64,000 nt of DNA from Mucilaginibacter sabulilitoris (GCF_034262375.1 NZ_CP139558.1:4836001-4900000); one strand, 5' to 3'. Counted from the first letter of the stretch, positions 1-8,746 are shown. The notes: a model not told the origin generated them from the sequence alone. Numbers and translations: made by a program.

Positions 1-1
1 A

Positions 2-232
2 TTAAAAGAGCACTATCCCGAACGAAAAATACCTACTGCAGAATTTCCTAATTTTGTAACCAGAGTGATTGCTATGTTTCGGCCTGAGCTAGAACCCGTA
101 TTGCTCGAAATGAAAAGGAGAAAAACAGATATAAGCAAGGCCATAAATGAACTGCAATGGCAGCCTATATCCGCGAGGGAAGCGGTAGTCGCCTGCGCAG
201 AAAGCGTTTTAGAACATAAAATAGTGATCTAA
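2..232 (+). CDS. C-terminal fragment of an NAD-dependent epimerase/aldehyde-reductase-like protein
   Basis: The window opens inside this gene; 76 codons remain, ending at a TAA that shares two bases with the next ATG. The fragment ends with a block reading LQWQPISAREAVVACAES. It resembles the C-terminal signature of extended short-chain dehydrogenases of the dihydroflavonol-4-reductase/aldehyde-reductase group, where a W-x-P-R/I-S-x-x-E-A motif precedes the last helix. The NAD-binding and catalytic parts lie outside the window, so substrate and completeness cannot be judged. The TAATG overlap with the Crp/Fnr gene implies translational coupling, so the pair is probably one operon. Function is inferred from the tail only. 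Confidence 0.6.
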   Translation, partial: LKEHYPERKIPTAEFPNFVTRVIAMFRPELEPVLLEMKRRKTDISKAINELQWQPISAREAVVACAESVLEHKIVI

Positions 233-807
233 TGGAAAATTTAAAGTCAGCTTTAGCCTTTGGAGGCATTTTGGCCCGTGAGGACATAGATGCACTATCT
301 TTAAATTTCAGGTATCGTAAAGTAAAAGCCGGCGAGTATGTACAGGAGCTTCACGAAGTAGCCTGTGATATCATCTTCATCAATAATGGCATTTTAAGAA
401 TTTTGGGTATAGATGCAGATGGGAACGACGTCACAAAGCATTTTGTGCGTGAAAATCAGTTTTTTGCTAATTTGGAAAGTTACTACACCAAACTGCCAGC
501 CACTGAAGCCATACAATCGGTAATAGCCAGCGAGATTTATACCATTACCTTAATAACGTTCGAAAGACACCTCAAGGAAATTCCCAATTTGTTCATATTC
601 TTCAAAAGCGTTAGCGAAGCTACGTTGCTAAACAAAATTAAAGACAACGACTTTTTGAATTTTGGTGATGCAAAAACGAAATACCTGGAATTAATGAAAC
701 GCTACCCCGTGCTAGTGCAGCAGGTTCCCCAGCAGTACATTGCATCTTATTTGAAAATTACCCCGCAGTCGTTGAGCCGTATCAGGAAAGAATTATCCCA
801 TAATTAA
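232..807 (+). CDS. Crp/Fnr-family transcriptional regulator
   Basis: This 191-residue protein has the layout of short Bacteroidota Crp/Fnr regulators. Residues about 10-120 form a cyclic-nucleotide-binding-like beta roll (IIFINNGILRIL, then GNDVTKHFVREN), followed by a long helix. Residues about 165-188 carry a helix-turn-helix, IASYLKITPQSLSRIRKEL. There is no Fnr-type cysteine cluster, and the phosphate-binding cassette of true cAMP receptors is not evident, so the ligand is unknown. The start overlaps the stop of the upstream reductase-like gene, which suggests it regulates, or is co-expressed with, that enzyme. Confidence 0.85.
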   Translation: MENLKSALAFGGILAREDIDALSLNFRYRKVKAGEYVQELHEVACDIIFINNGILRILGIDADGNDVTKHFVRENQFFANLESYYTKLPATEAIQSVIASEIYTITLITFERHLKEIPNLFIFFKSVSEATLLNKIKDNDFLNFGDAKTKYLELMKRYPVLVQQVPQQYIASYLKITPQSLSRIRKELSHN

Positions 808-887
808 ATATTTGCTCCTTAGAAATTACGGGCGGCATGCTTAATCATTGCCTTTAATTTCAATTTTTTAGATTTATGGGGGTTAGG

Positions 888-1694
888 CTAATAAATTGTC
901 TTTATGATCCTTTCAGTTCCCACTAGCAAATCCTCTATTTCAGAAGCGCTGGGCGCCTTTTTTGTGTTTTTAACACAAAGATCGCGCAGGTCTATAAGGT
1001 ATTGAATTTGCCTTCCTGTTCCAAAATCATATACCTCAGCTTTTTGTAATAATTCATTATAATCCTTCAATACCGGGTTTTTCTTAGGCAACTTAAGATC
1101 ATACTTGGCCCGAAGGGTTTCAAAGTGCTGTTGAATAATAGCGCTGCAAACACCACCGGCAGAACGGGCGAGTCCGTTTTTGGCAAGTTCATTTGCCGCG
1201 ACAAGCATCTTATCAAGCAAATCAGCTTGTAATATTTCGCTTATTTCCGTTATTGTACTTTCCAGGCGAACAGTTACCGAATCGAAAATATTGAGCTGTT
1301 GCTGAACTAAAGGAATTACATCGACTGGCCCGACAATTACTTTTTTATCAAATCCGGATGTAACAAACGTATTTCTAAGATAATCCTCTATGGTATAATT
1401 TTCCTTTTTTATTTCCTTACGGGTCTTAGGTACTTCATACAGTGCCATAAAATCATTAAGCCGAAGCGGTAGAAATCACCTGATGACGATTTGGGCTTCT
1501 GAATACCAGGCCTGATAGGTATTACTAAAAATGGGCAATGATTTTTTGAAAGTCTCAAAATCCTTTTTCAAGTTATTTGTAAAATGAGCTTCCATTTGCT
1601 CAGGATAAACTTCAACCTGAATGGCATTAACAAGATTCACTCCCTGATTACGAAGTCTTTTAATATCGATAGCAAGTTGTTCCGTTTGTTTCAT
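888..1694 (-). pseudogene. Hypothetical protein gene interrupted by an in-frame TGA
   Basis: Two minus-strand reading segments, 1476-1694 (72 codons from ATG) and 888-1448, lie in the same frame. They are separated only by a TGA at 1476-1478 and nine sense codons (FLPLRLNDF). Reading through gives one 268-residue protein with no length change. The junction region (EAQIVIR-stop-FLPLRLNDF) reads as continuous helix, which fits a point mutation of CGA or CAG to TGA. The C-terminal part ends in an R-D-L-C-V-K-N-T-K-K stretch followed by IEDLLVGTERIIKTIY. I associate this style with HEPN-like hypothetical proteins of Bacteroidota, from memory only. No function is assigned. The downstream part could still be translated from the ATG at 1448. 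Confidence 0.65.
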
Positions 1695-1935
1695 AGGCAG
1701 CTAATTTAGCGAGGTATATAATCAACACCAATGAAATTTTATCGTTTGAATGCTATTAGAGAGATTACTGCTGTAAATCAAGAGCATATTTTTTCCAAAA
1801 ATGTCATGAAGATATTTTCGTACTGAAACGCTGGATCAATATTTCAAATCCATACCTCATGAAAATTACACAAATGGCCTAAACTGTATAATTTATGTCC
1901 TTTGAGACAGCCGCAATAAGTACTAAGTTTGAGTT

Positions 1936-3000
1936 ATGAATCAAGACATTGCATATCCAGGCAAAAAGCGTGTCATCATTATAGCCATGACGGGCAACAT
2001 GTTACTTAATTTTTCGGGTCCGACGGACGTATTTATCACCGCTGATACATATTTGCAAAATTGTGGTATTAGTAATGGTTATGATGTTAAAGTAGTTGCC
2101 CCCACTTCAAACAAAAAAGTAGATACAGCTGCCGGGGTTAGCATTAATTGTGAAAGCTGGATAGCAGATATTCAAGGGTGTATTGACACCCTGATCATAG
2201 CAGGAAATGATTCCAGAGAGGCAAGCCAGATGGGCCTGATTGAGTTTTATAATTGGTTATCTACCAGAAATGAACAAAATACCCGCCGTATTGCTTCAAT
2301 TTGTGGCGGTGCATTTGTTTTGGCAAAAGCCGGGATATTACATGGCCGCAAAGCAACTACACATTGGCAGTCGAGCGAACGGCTGAGCAAAACCTATCCG
2401 GATGTTGAAGTTAATTCCAATCCATTTTTTACCAGAGATGGCTATGTTTACACTTCGGCTGGTGTTTCGTCTGGAATTGATTTGTCGTTGGCCATGGTTG
2501 AAGAGGATTATAATAAAGACATTGCTACCCATGTAGCTCGAAAATTGGTTTATTATTTAAGCAGGCCGGGTTTCCAGGCACAATTTGGCAACCTGCTGCC
2601 GGTTTATGAAAGCGATAACATCGGCCAAAAAACACAAAACTGGGTTAACGAACATTTACATGAAAAATTAGATGTCAACCTGATTGCCGACCATATGAAT
2701 ATGAGCACCCGGAATTTCACGCGCGTGTTTCATCGCGAAACAGGGATGCCGCCAGCTAAATTTGTCGAGAAAATGCGGGTTGAAGCTGCCCGCAAATATT
2801 TGGAGGATACGGATACTTCGCTGGAAAGATTAGCTGAATTATGCGGCCTCGGTGGCCTGGTATCCATGCGTCGAACATTTTTGAGGCATTTGAATACCAC
2901 ACCGTCGGACTATCGCCGGGCGTTTAAAACTTCACTTAAAGATTCCGGAAAAGCTGTGTTGCTTACTCCGGATGTTGCAAATCTCGCTGATACACGATAG
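1936..3000 (+). CDS. GlxA-family regulator (DJ-1/PfpI domain plus AraC-type DNA-binding domain)
   Basis: Residues about 11-190 form a DJ-1/PfpI amidotransferase-like domain with the nucleophile-elbow cysteine at C123 (SICGGAFVLAKAG), followed by the TTHWQ segment typical of GlxA regulators. Residues about 225-330 hold two AraC-type helix-turn-helix motifs (NLIADHMNMSTRNFTRVF and LERLAELCGLGGLVSMRRTF) and the closing TPSDYRRAF. The DJ-1 domain is thought to sense small molecules or electrophiles rather than act as an enzyme. It is followed, 97 bases on, by a GAPDH gene on the same strand, which may be its target. Length (354) is slightly above the usual 320-330 because of a C-terminal tail. 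Confidence 0.88.
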   Translation: MNQDIAYPGKKRVIIIAMTGNMLLNFSGPTDVFITADTYLQNCGISNGYDVKVVAPTSNKKVDTAAGVSINCESWIADIQGCIDTLIIAGNDSREASQMGLIEFYNWLSTRNEQNTRRIASICGGAFVLAKAGILHGRKATTHWQSSERLSKTYPDVEVNSNPFFTRDGYVYTSAGVSSGIDLSLAMVEEDYNKDIATHVARKLVYYLSRPGFQAQFGNLLPVYESDNIGQKTQNWVNEHLHEKLDVNLIADHMNMSTRNFTRVFHRETGMPPAKFVEKMRVEAARKYLEDTDTSLERLAELCGLGGLVSMRRTFLRHLNTTPSDYRRAFKTSLKDSGKAVLLTPDVANLADTR

Positions 3001-3097
3001 GTAATTTTAATGAATCAAATTAAACGCTGATACTTAGAACGAAGCGTATCAGATAACTCATCCCTTTACTTTTTAATAAAACATAAAAATAAACAAC

Positions 3098-4075
3098 ATG
3101 AAAATTGCAATAAATGGATTTGGCCGAATTGGCAGAATGGCCTTGCGTGCTTTACAGGATAAAACGAACATAGAAGTTGTCGCGATAAACGATTTGACCG
3201 ATATAGATACATTGGTGCATTTGCTTAAATATGATACAGCCCACAGCCGCTTTCCCGGCGAGGTGAGCGCTGATGGAGAAAGCCTGGTTGTTAACGGAAA
3301 ACGAATTAAACTATTGAGTGAAAGAGATCCTGAAAAACTGCCTTGGGGTGAGTTAGGGGTTGAGCGGGTGATTGAGTCGACCGGAAGATTCACCGATAAA
3401 AAAGCTGCCGAAGCTCACATCCGTGCAGGGGCCAAAAAAGTATTGATCACGGCACCTGCTACAGGCGGCATCAAAACCGTTGTACATGGTGTTAACAATG
3501 AATTAATTAGTGATGACGAGATTTACTCTACAGCCTCATGTACCACAGGCAGTATCGCACCGGTGCTGCATATATTAGAAAAAGAATACGGAATAGAATC
3601 GGGCTATATGGTTACGGTTCACGCTTTTACCGCTGATCAAAATTTACAGGATGCGCCGCACAAAGATCTTCGCCGGGCTCGTGCTGCAGCTTACAATATT
3701 ATCCCCACAACTACCGGTGCGGCAAAAGCCATAGGCGATGTTTTACCGAACCTAAAAGGTAAGCTGGACGGTTACTCATACCGCGTTCCGGTAATTGACG
3801 GTTCAATTGTCGATCTGTCGATCAACCTGAAACAAGAGGTATCAGTTGCTGAACTCAATGAGGTATTAAAGCGCTATGCAGACACCACATTAAAAGGAAT
3901 CATGCAATATACTGAGGAGGCTTTTGTATCGTCCGATATTTTGGGTAACACACACTCATCAATTGTAGATGGCACTATGACCAAAGCTATCGGCAAATTG
4001 GTTAAAGTGGTAGCCTGGTATGATAACGAAGTTGGCATATCTAACCGGATCTCTGAACTGATCAGCGCAATATAA
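3098..4075 (+). CDS. gap: Type I glyceraldehyde-3-phosphate dehydrogenase, variant active-site motif
   Basis: At 325 residues this is a normal GAPDH length. It starts with the Rossmann motif INGFGRIGRMALRAL; an Asp after the second strand (AINDLTD) points to NAD preference. The catalytic cysteine is C148 in ASCTTGS, and the partner histidine sits in TVHAFTADQ. The usual motif is ASCTTN, so the residue four positions after Cys is Gly, not Asn. The phosphate-binding stretch IIPTTTGAAKAIG and the C-terminal WYDNEVGISNR are intact, so the enzyme is probably active. Its place next to a GlxA regulator, away from other glycolytic genes, suggests an accessory or stress-induced copy. A perfect hairpin terminator follows. 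Confidence 0.9.
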   Translation: MKIAINGFGRIGRMALRALQDKTNIEVVAINDLTDIDTLVHLLKYDTAHSRFPGEVSADGESLVVNGKRIKLLSERDPEKLPWGELGVERVIESTGRFTDKKAAEAHIRAGAKKVLITAPATGGIKTVVHGVNNELISDDEIYSTASCTTGSIAPVLHILEKEYGIESGYMVTVHAFTADQNLQDAPHKDLRRARAAAYNIIPTTTGAAKAIGDVLPNLKGKLDGYSYRVPVIDGSIVDLSINLKQEVSVAELNEVLKRYADTTLKGIMQYTEEAFVSSDILGNTHSSIVDGTMTKAIGKLVKVVAWYDNEVGISNRISELISAI

Positions 4076-4092
4076 AACTATCTTAAAATAAC

Positions 4093-4127
4093 AAAAGAGC
4101 CGCAGTCGATTTCGTTGCGGCTCTTTT
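4093..4127. terminator. Hairpin terminator after the GAPDH gene
   Basis: A perfect 12-bp inverted repeat, AAAAGAGCCGCA and TGCGGCTCTTTT, with an 11-base loop lies 17 bases after the GAPDH stop. The A and T tracts on each side let it work in both directions, also serving the convergent NmrA-family gene. Confidence 0.85.
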
Positions 4128-4180
4128 ATTAATCATAGCTTAACAGCTATTTTTTTAGGATCATAGTTTCTTGATCTACT

Positions 4181-5155
4181 TTAATAAGCTCGTTTTTCAC
4201 CTGTCCAACCTGTTTTTATTAAAAACTGTTCCCAGTTCAAAGAGTTAGGATTGATCCGTCTACTCCATTCCAGATCCCGGTTTGGTTTAAAATAGCCATA
4301 TTCAACAGCAAACTCAACCATGCCTGAAAACTCTCTAACCAAGTCATTGTTATTAGTAAATTCCGGGAAGTGTTGGAGCAGTTCTTCACTGGTAAAAGCG
4401 GAACTGTAAACAGCTTTCTTTCCAGTCACGCTTATGAAAGTCTCTACCAATTCCTGTGGTGAAATGATTTCTCCAATGACAGGCATTGCTTTACCACTAT
4501 ACACATCTGGATTCGAAAAGATCTCCAGTACCGCAGGGCCTGTGGCTGTAAGTGGATCGACAAAAGGGGCTTTAAAATTCTTTGGTAAATAAATCGGAAA
4601 AACCAGAGTATCGTTATCCTGATATGGCGTATAATACTCAATTAAATTTGTGAAAAAGAAGGCCATATAAATAAACGAACTGGTAATTGGCAGTGTGCGT
4701 ATATATTCTTCAATCCTTGCCTTGTCTGTAAAATGCGGTGCGAATAATTTCCCGGCGGATATTTTATCAATATTTTCTAAGCTACTAAAAATCACATGCC
4801 TTACACCAGCTTCAACAGCCGCATCAGCTAATTCTTTGCCTAACTCATATTCATGGGTTGCCGGAGGGGCAATTTGAGGTGTCATCAGAAATACACCGTC
4901 AGAGCCATGAAAAGCCGACACATATTCATTATAGTGTCCCAAATCAAGCGGAATATTAATGAGTTCGACACCTTTTGCTGCTAAACTAACGGCTTCCTGT
5001 GAATTTATCCGACGGGTAATACCGCGAACACGGTAACCGCCACTTTCTAACAAGGAATGTGCCGCACTGAGACCTTGTTTTCCTAAAACCCCGACAATAG
5101 TGATTAAAGGTTTGCTGTCTGTTGGTATTGTTTCAGTTTTTGAATTGTTGCTCAT
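4181..5155 (-). CDS. NmrA-family NAD(P)-binding protein (atypical short-chain dehydrogenase)
   Basis: The 324-residue protein has an N-terminal dinucleotide fold with a GxxGxxG-type loop (VGVLGKQG at about residues 22-29), followed by YRVRGITRR. This is the NmrA-like arrangement, in which the arginines contact NADP phosphate. Later blocks include a FSSLENIDK segment at the usual active-site position and a C-terminal alpha region. The Tyr-x-x-x-Lys catalytic pair is not evident, so it may be a redox sensor rather than an enzyme. It is divergent from an HxlR regulator gene across 114 bases, a common pairing in which HxlR represses the reductase. The first 14 residues are low-complexity, so a later start is possible. 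Confidence 0.85.
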   Translation of the reverse strand: MSNNSKTETIPTDSKPLITIVGVLGKQGLSAAHSLLESGGYRVRGITRRINSQEAVSLAAKGVELINIPLDLGHYNEYVSAFHGSDGVFLMTPQIAPPATHEYELGKELADAAVEAGVRHVIFSSLENIDKISAGKLFAPHFTDKARIEEYIRTLPITSSFIYMAFFFTNLIEYYTPYQDNDTLVFPIYLPKNFKAPFVDPLTATGPAVLEIFSNPDVYSGKAMPVIGEIISPQELVETFISVTGKKAVYSSAFTSEELLQHFPEFTNNNDLVREFSGMVEFAVEYGYFKPNRDLEWSRRINPNSLNWEQFLIKTGWTGEKRAY

Positions 5156-5195
5156 AAGATAACATTTGTATATATATTAACAAACTAAAGTTTTT

Positions 5196-5230
5196 ATAGT
5201 TGCAAAACTATTTATAGTCATGTATCTTTG
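5196..5230 (+). promoter_or_regulatory. Promoter of the HxlR gene with overlapping palindromic operator candidate
   Basis: TATCTTTG at 5223-5230 matches the Bacteroidota -7 box TAnnTTTG exactly. A TTG at 5200-5202 lies 20 bases upstream, the right spacing for a -33 element. That element is embedded in the perfect inverted repeat ATAGTT-GCAA-AACTAT (5196-5211). A second palindrome, CTATC-6 bases-GATAG (5237-5252), covers the expected transcript start. HxlR proteins bind as dimers to such palindromes, so both are candidate operators controlling the divergent pair. Confidence 0.55.
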
Positions 5231-5269
5231 CAATAACTATCATTTTCGATAGGTACCATCAGTGTTTAT

Positions 5270-5644
5270 ATGGGAAAAGAGCATGAAAATGACCTGGTCA
5301 TGGTCAACGAAAAATTATACCCCTGCACGTTAAGCGTTGCCATGGATCTCGTGGGCGGTAAATGGAAAGTGGTAATTCTTTATTATTTGAAAGACGGAGA
5401 AAAACGCTATAGTGAGCTTAGGAAAGATTTACATGGCGTTACCGAAATGACCCTGAGCTTGCAGTTGAAACAACTCGAAGCGGATGGTTTAATCTCCAGG
5501 CATGTATATGGGGATAAGCCACCGATCAAAGTCATTTATAGTTTAACAGCGTTTGGTAAATCATTCAATCCAGTCCTTGACGCTATTCGTATTTGGGGCA
5601 ATCAAATCGTTGAAGAAAAGGGTGAGTTTATTAAAAGAGGCTGA
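5270..5644 (+). CDS. HxlR-family winged-helix transcriptional regulator
   Basis: This 124-residue protein fits the HxlR family, beginning with the conserved N-terminal cysteine region LYPCTLSVAMDLVGGKW (C19). It continues through the helix-turn-helix YSELRKDLHGVTEMTLSLQL and the wing YGDKPPIKVIYSLTAFG. Many HxlR members sense aldehydes, quinones or disulfide stress through this first cysteine. The gene is divergent from the NmrA-family reductase, and a strong TAnnTTTG promoter with palindromes lies between them. Autoregulation and repression of the reductase are the simplest model; the effector is unknown. Confidence 0.9.
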   Translation: MGKEHENDLVMVNEKLYPCTLSVAMDLVGGKWKVVILYYLKDGEKRYSELRKDLHGVTEMTLSLQLKQLEADGLISRHVYGDKPPIKVIYSLTAFGKSFNPVLDAIRIWGNQIVEEKGEFIKRG

Positions 5645-5794
5645 AATAAAATTTTCTCTGAAAATACTTACCATTTTAAATTCATCTTACTAAGCAATAG
5701 CCAAAATAAGTGGTTTTTAAATTCATGCATTTAGCACAGTTAACAAATCAAAAATTAACGCAGTGTTATTCTACATTTGCATTTAAATCATTTC

Positions 5795-6892
5795 ATGACG
5801 AGTCACGGAAATATAGCTAACACAATAAATAGAAATACAAAGATCGTGTTGTTATTAACATTCACCTTTGTAAGTTCATATGCAATCGGATTCGTCATAT
5901 TTCCATATTCTTATTGGATAGCCTCTTTTGGTACTACCATTTCCGAAATAATAATAATTGCTTTAATCAATGTGGTGTTTTGCGGAATTGTGCTGGCAAT
6001 CAGCCTCTATATTGACAAGATGTTAAACAAAAGGATACCATGGACGGATCAGCCTTTAAAACGTTTATTTACCCAAACTTTACTGCAAATCATAGGAATT
6101 TTATTACTTATCATTTGTTGCGGTATTGCAAACTATTTATTTGGAAATCCTGTGAATACAAAACCTTCACCTGTTACCTTAAGACAGGGTTTTTATATCG
6201 TTATTGCCGTCATAGTATGGGCTCTCATGGTTAGCGCACTTAACACTGGTGATTTTTTATTAACGAATTGGAAAATTGCCACGCTAAAGGCGGCTGATTT
6301 TGAGATTAAGGCTGCACAAAATAAGCAACTGGCGGCTGAGATAGAATTACAGGCCCTTAAATTGCAACTCGACCCTCATTTTGTTTTCAATAATCTAAGT
6401 GCACTTTCAGAATTGATTTTGAAAGATCAGCAACTAGGATATGAATACACAGAGAATTTTGCTAAAGCTTACCGGTATTTATTAGTCAACGCTAAAAGGA
6501 AGCTCATCACATTACGTGAAGAATTAAAATTCCTTGATGCCTACCTTTTTCTGATTAACAATCGAATGGGAGGCGGAACTGTTTTTGAAGTTAACATTGA
6601 CGAATCACAGCTTGAAAGGATGATTGCTCCGGTTTCGCTTCAGTTGCTTATCGAAAATGCGCTGCAGCATAACCGCAGAGAAGAAAATAACCCATTAGTC
6701 ATCAAAATTTACTCGAACAATGAGAATGAACTGGTAGTGTCCAACATTATGTTACCCTTAGTAAATAAAGCTAATTCAACCGGCATTGGCTTAAAAAACA
6801 TCATTAGCAGATATGCTTTAATAGGTGATCAACAACCATCCATTCATCAGACCGCTGAAACTTTTACAGTAAAAATCCCCCTTGTTAAATGA
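5795..6892 (+). CDS. LytS-type sensor histidine kinase
   Basis: The N-terminal 160 residues contain four hydrophobic segments and no extracellular sensor domain. A helix then leads to the His-kinase motif LQLDPHFVFNNLSAL with the phosphoacceptor histidine at H195. The ATPase part carries SLQLLIENALQHN and a late GIGLKNIISRY glycine box. This is the compact YesM/LytS layout typical of Bacteroidota. I chose the ATG at 5795 over the TTG at 5777 because a perfect TAnnTTTG box (TACATTTG, 5772-5779) overlaps the TTG. The stop overlaps the start of the response regulator by four bases. Confidence 0.88.
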   Translation: MTSHGNIANTINRNTKIVLLLTFTFVSSYAIGFVIFPYSYWIASFGTTISEIIIIALINVVFCGIVLAISLYIDKMLNKRIPWTDQPLKRLFTQTLLQIIGILLLIICCGIANYLFGNPVNTKPSPVTLRQGFYIVIAVIVWALMVSALNTGDFLLTNWKIATLKAADFEIKAAQNKQLAAEIELQALKLQLDPHFVFNNLSALSELILKDQQLGYEYTENFAKAYRYLLVNAKRKLITLREELKFLDAYLFLINNRMGGGTVFEVNIDESQLERMIAPVSLQLLIENALQHNRREENNPLVIKIYSNNENELVVSNIMLPLVNKANSTGIGLKNIISRYALIGDQQPSIHQTAETFTVKIPLVK

Positions 6893-7656
6893 ATGTTATA
6901 AAAAAAATATTGATCATAGAGGATGAGAAGCTAAGTGCTGAGCGAATAAAGAGGTTAATACTTGAGATCAGACCAAATACAGAGATTGTAGGTATGCTTC
7001 CTGGTGTTAAAAAAACAGTAGACTGGCTTTCTGAAAACGATTGCCCAGATCTGATCATGATGGATGTGAAACTGGCAGACGGACTGAGTTTCGAAATATT
7101 CAACTTAACCGATGTAAAATGTCCGGTAATTTTTACAACCGCATATGATGAATATGCGGTTAAAGCATTCAAGTATAACAGTGTGGATTACCTGCTTAAG
7201 CCCATAGAAAAAGAGGAGTTGGAAGCTGCCTTAATAAAATATGAAAATGTTACCATACAACCATTATCTCAACAGGTATTAATAGAGAGCGTATTGGCTC
7301 AACTACAACCAAAGGAATATCGTAGACGCTTTCTTCTGCCGTACCGGGATACCTATCGAAAGATCAATGTTTCAGATATTGCCTTTTTCTTTTCAAACAT
7401 GAACATTAGCTACGCGAATTTATTTAGCGGAGAGCAAATTATAGTATCGCAAACACTCGAAATCCTGGAACAAGAATTGGAACCAAAGAATTTCTTTAGG
7501 ATAAACAGGCAATACATTTTACACATCGATTCCATTGAACAGATCCATAATTTCTTTAATGGTAAACTAAGGCTCAAAGTCAAAAACTGCGATGATCCAG
7601 ATATTATAGTTAGCCGGACTAAAGCTCCGATGTTGAAGACGTGGTTAGATTTTTAA
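6889..7656 (+). CDS. LytTR-family response regulator
   Basis: Residues 1-120 form a receiver domain with the acidic pocket E11-D12, phosphoacceptor D59 (LIMMDVKLADG), the conserved Thr in FTTAYDEYA and K104 in YLLKPIEKEE. Residues about 150-255 form a LytTR DNA-binding domain, recognisable by FFRINRQYILHIDSIEQIHNFFNGKLRL. The ATGA overlap with the kinase gene implies coupled translation and a cognate pair. The next gene, an exported protein of unknown function, has its own promoter-like box and may be a target. Confidence 0.92.
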   Translation: MNVIKKILIIEDEKLSAERIKRLILEIRPNTEIVGMLPGVKKTVDWLSENDCPDLIMMDVKLADGLSFEIFNLTDVKCPVIFTTAYDEYAVKAFKYNSVDYLLKPIEKEELEAALIKYENVTIQPLSQQVLIESVLAQLQPKEYRRRFLLPYRDTYRKINVSDIAFFFSNMNISYANLFSGEQIIVSQTLEILEQELEPKNFFRINRQYILHIDSIEQIHNFFNGKLRLKVKNCDDPDIIVSRTKAPMLKTWLDF

Positions 7657-7792
7657 CCGAAAGTCACAAAACTATCTTTCGATCCTTGGCCTTCAAAGCA
7701 ACCAACATCAATTCAATAGGTCGAATTGACGACTGAGTCGACATTTATAACGTTTCACCTAAATATTGGCTTTATGGGCCTTTAACTGGGCC

Positions 7793-7800
7793 TAGTTTTG
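7793..7800 (+). promoter_or_regulatory. Promoter -7 box for the unknown exported protein
   Basis: TAGTTTTG matches the Bacteroidota TAnnTTTG -7 consensus and lies 24 bases before the chosen ATG at 7825. No well-spaced TTTG -33 element is seen, which would fit an activator-dependent promoter. The preceding gene encodes a LytTR regulator. Confidence 0.4.
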
Positions 7801-7824
7801 CATCATCAAAATAATAATTTACAG

Positions 7825-8661
7825 ATGATGAAAAAAACAAAAGTAGTAGCCATTGCTGGTTTAGATGTTAATGCTATAAAAGCCAAAATTCAACGTTTTG
7901 GCACACACCTTAAAGCGGAAATAAATGCAGCCGTCCAGAAATTAAAAAATAGAAAATCGGGATTAACAGACGCTGGAAAAACAGCGCTTTTAGCATTTTT
8001 CTTATTAGCGATGTCCTCGCTTACTGCTTCGGCTCAAAAAACAGTTGTATTAGATGCTTTATCTAAAAATGGTATTGACGCCGCTATTCTCGACCCTAAT
8101 ATTTTTTTACAGCCTGACAATTATTGCTATGAATTGAGGCAGACAACCATAGCAGCAGGTAAAGAGAAAACCATTGAGGCAAAATTTGACCCGTCTGGCC
8201 CCAATGGCGAACAGTGGACGGTTGTTTCTGTAGATGGAAAATCTCCATCTAAGGGGGATATTAATACCTTTCGAAAGAATCAAACTAAGCCAGCAGAAAC
8301 TAAAACAGATGAATCTAGTTACAGGATTGAAAAAGCAACATCGGATCAACTTGTAATTAGCAGTAAATTGGATGCTAATTCAACACCTAAAGACGCGTCC
8401 TTTATGAAGGATTGCAGATCTTACATGACTATCGATCTCAAAACAAAACGAGTTGAACAAGTGCAGGCACTTAATGAAAAGCCTGTAAAAATTAAAATAA
8501 TAAATGTCGACAAACTCACTATCGTTACAAAATACAAATGGGATGACCAGGCAAAACGTTATTTCACAACCAGTCAGAATCTTGATATGCAAGGTAAATT
8601 CTTAGGTCAGTCAGTACCCGTACAGACAACCTCAGAATACTCAAATTATGTTAAAAGGTAA
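7825..8661 (+). CDS. Hypothetical protein with delayed hydrophobic export/anchor segment
   Basis: The protein (278 residues from ATG 7825) begins with about 50 polar, lysine-rich residues predicted to be helical. A single hydrophobic segment, ALLAFFLLAMSSLTASAQ, follows at about residues 55-72. ASAQ resembles a signal-peptidase cleavage site, but the long N-terminal extension is unusual, so it may instead be a type II membrane anchor. The remaining 200 residues are beta-rich and polar (KTVVLDALSKNG, GPNGEQWTVVSVDG). I recognise no family. It follows the LytS/LytTR pair and is closed by its own terminator, so it is a single-gene unit. Confidence 0.65.
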   Translation: MMKKTKVVAIAGLDVNAIKAKIQRFGTHLKAEINAAVQKLKNRKSGLTDAGKTALLAFFLLAMSSLTASAQKTVVLDALSKNGIDAAILDPNIFLQPDNYCYELRQTTIAAGKEKTIEAKFDPSGPNGEQWTVVSVDGKSPSKGDINTFRKNQTKPAETKTDESSYRIEKATSDQLVISSKLDANSTPKDASFMKDCRSYMTIDLKTKRVEQVQALNEKPVKIKIINVDKLTIVTKYKWDDQAKRYFTTSQNLDMQGKFLGQSVPVQTTSEYSNYVKR

Positions 8662-8706
8662 CAGGTAGATTGCCGACATTTCGGCACTTACGCAATTAAA
8701 TAAGAT

Positions 8707-8746
8707 AAAAAAACGCACAGATCATGCTGATCTCGTGCGTTTTTTT
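8707..8746 (+). terminator. Rho-independent terminator
   Basis: A two-part stem, AAAAAAACGCAC with GTGCGTTTTTTT and inner AGATCA with TGATCT around a TGC loop, ends in a run of T. It lies 45 bases after the hypothetical protein stop. Confidence 0.88.

Noticed and set aside
5777..5794. TTG start for the LytS-type kinase
   Set aside because: It lies inside a perfect TAnnTTTG promoter box, so it would not be transcribed; the ATG at 5795 is preferred.
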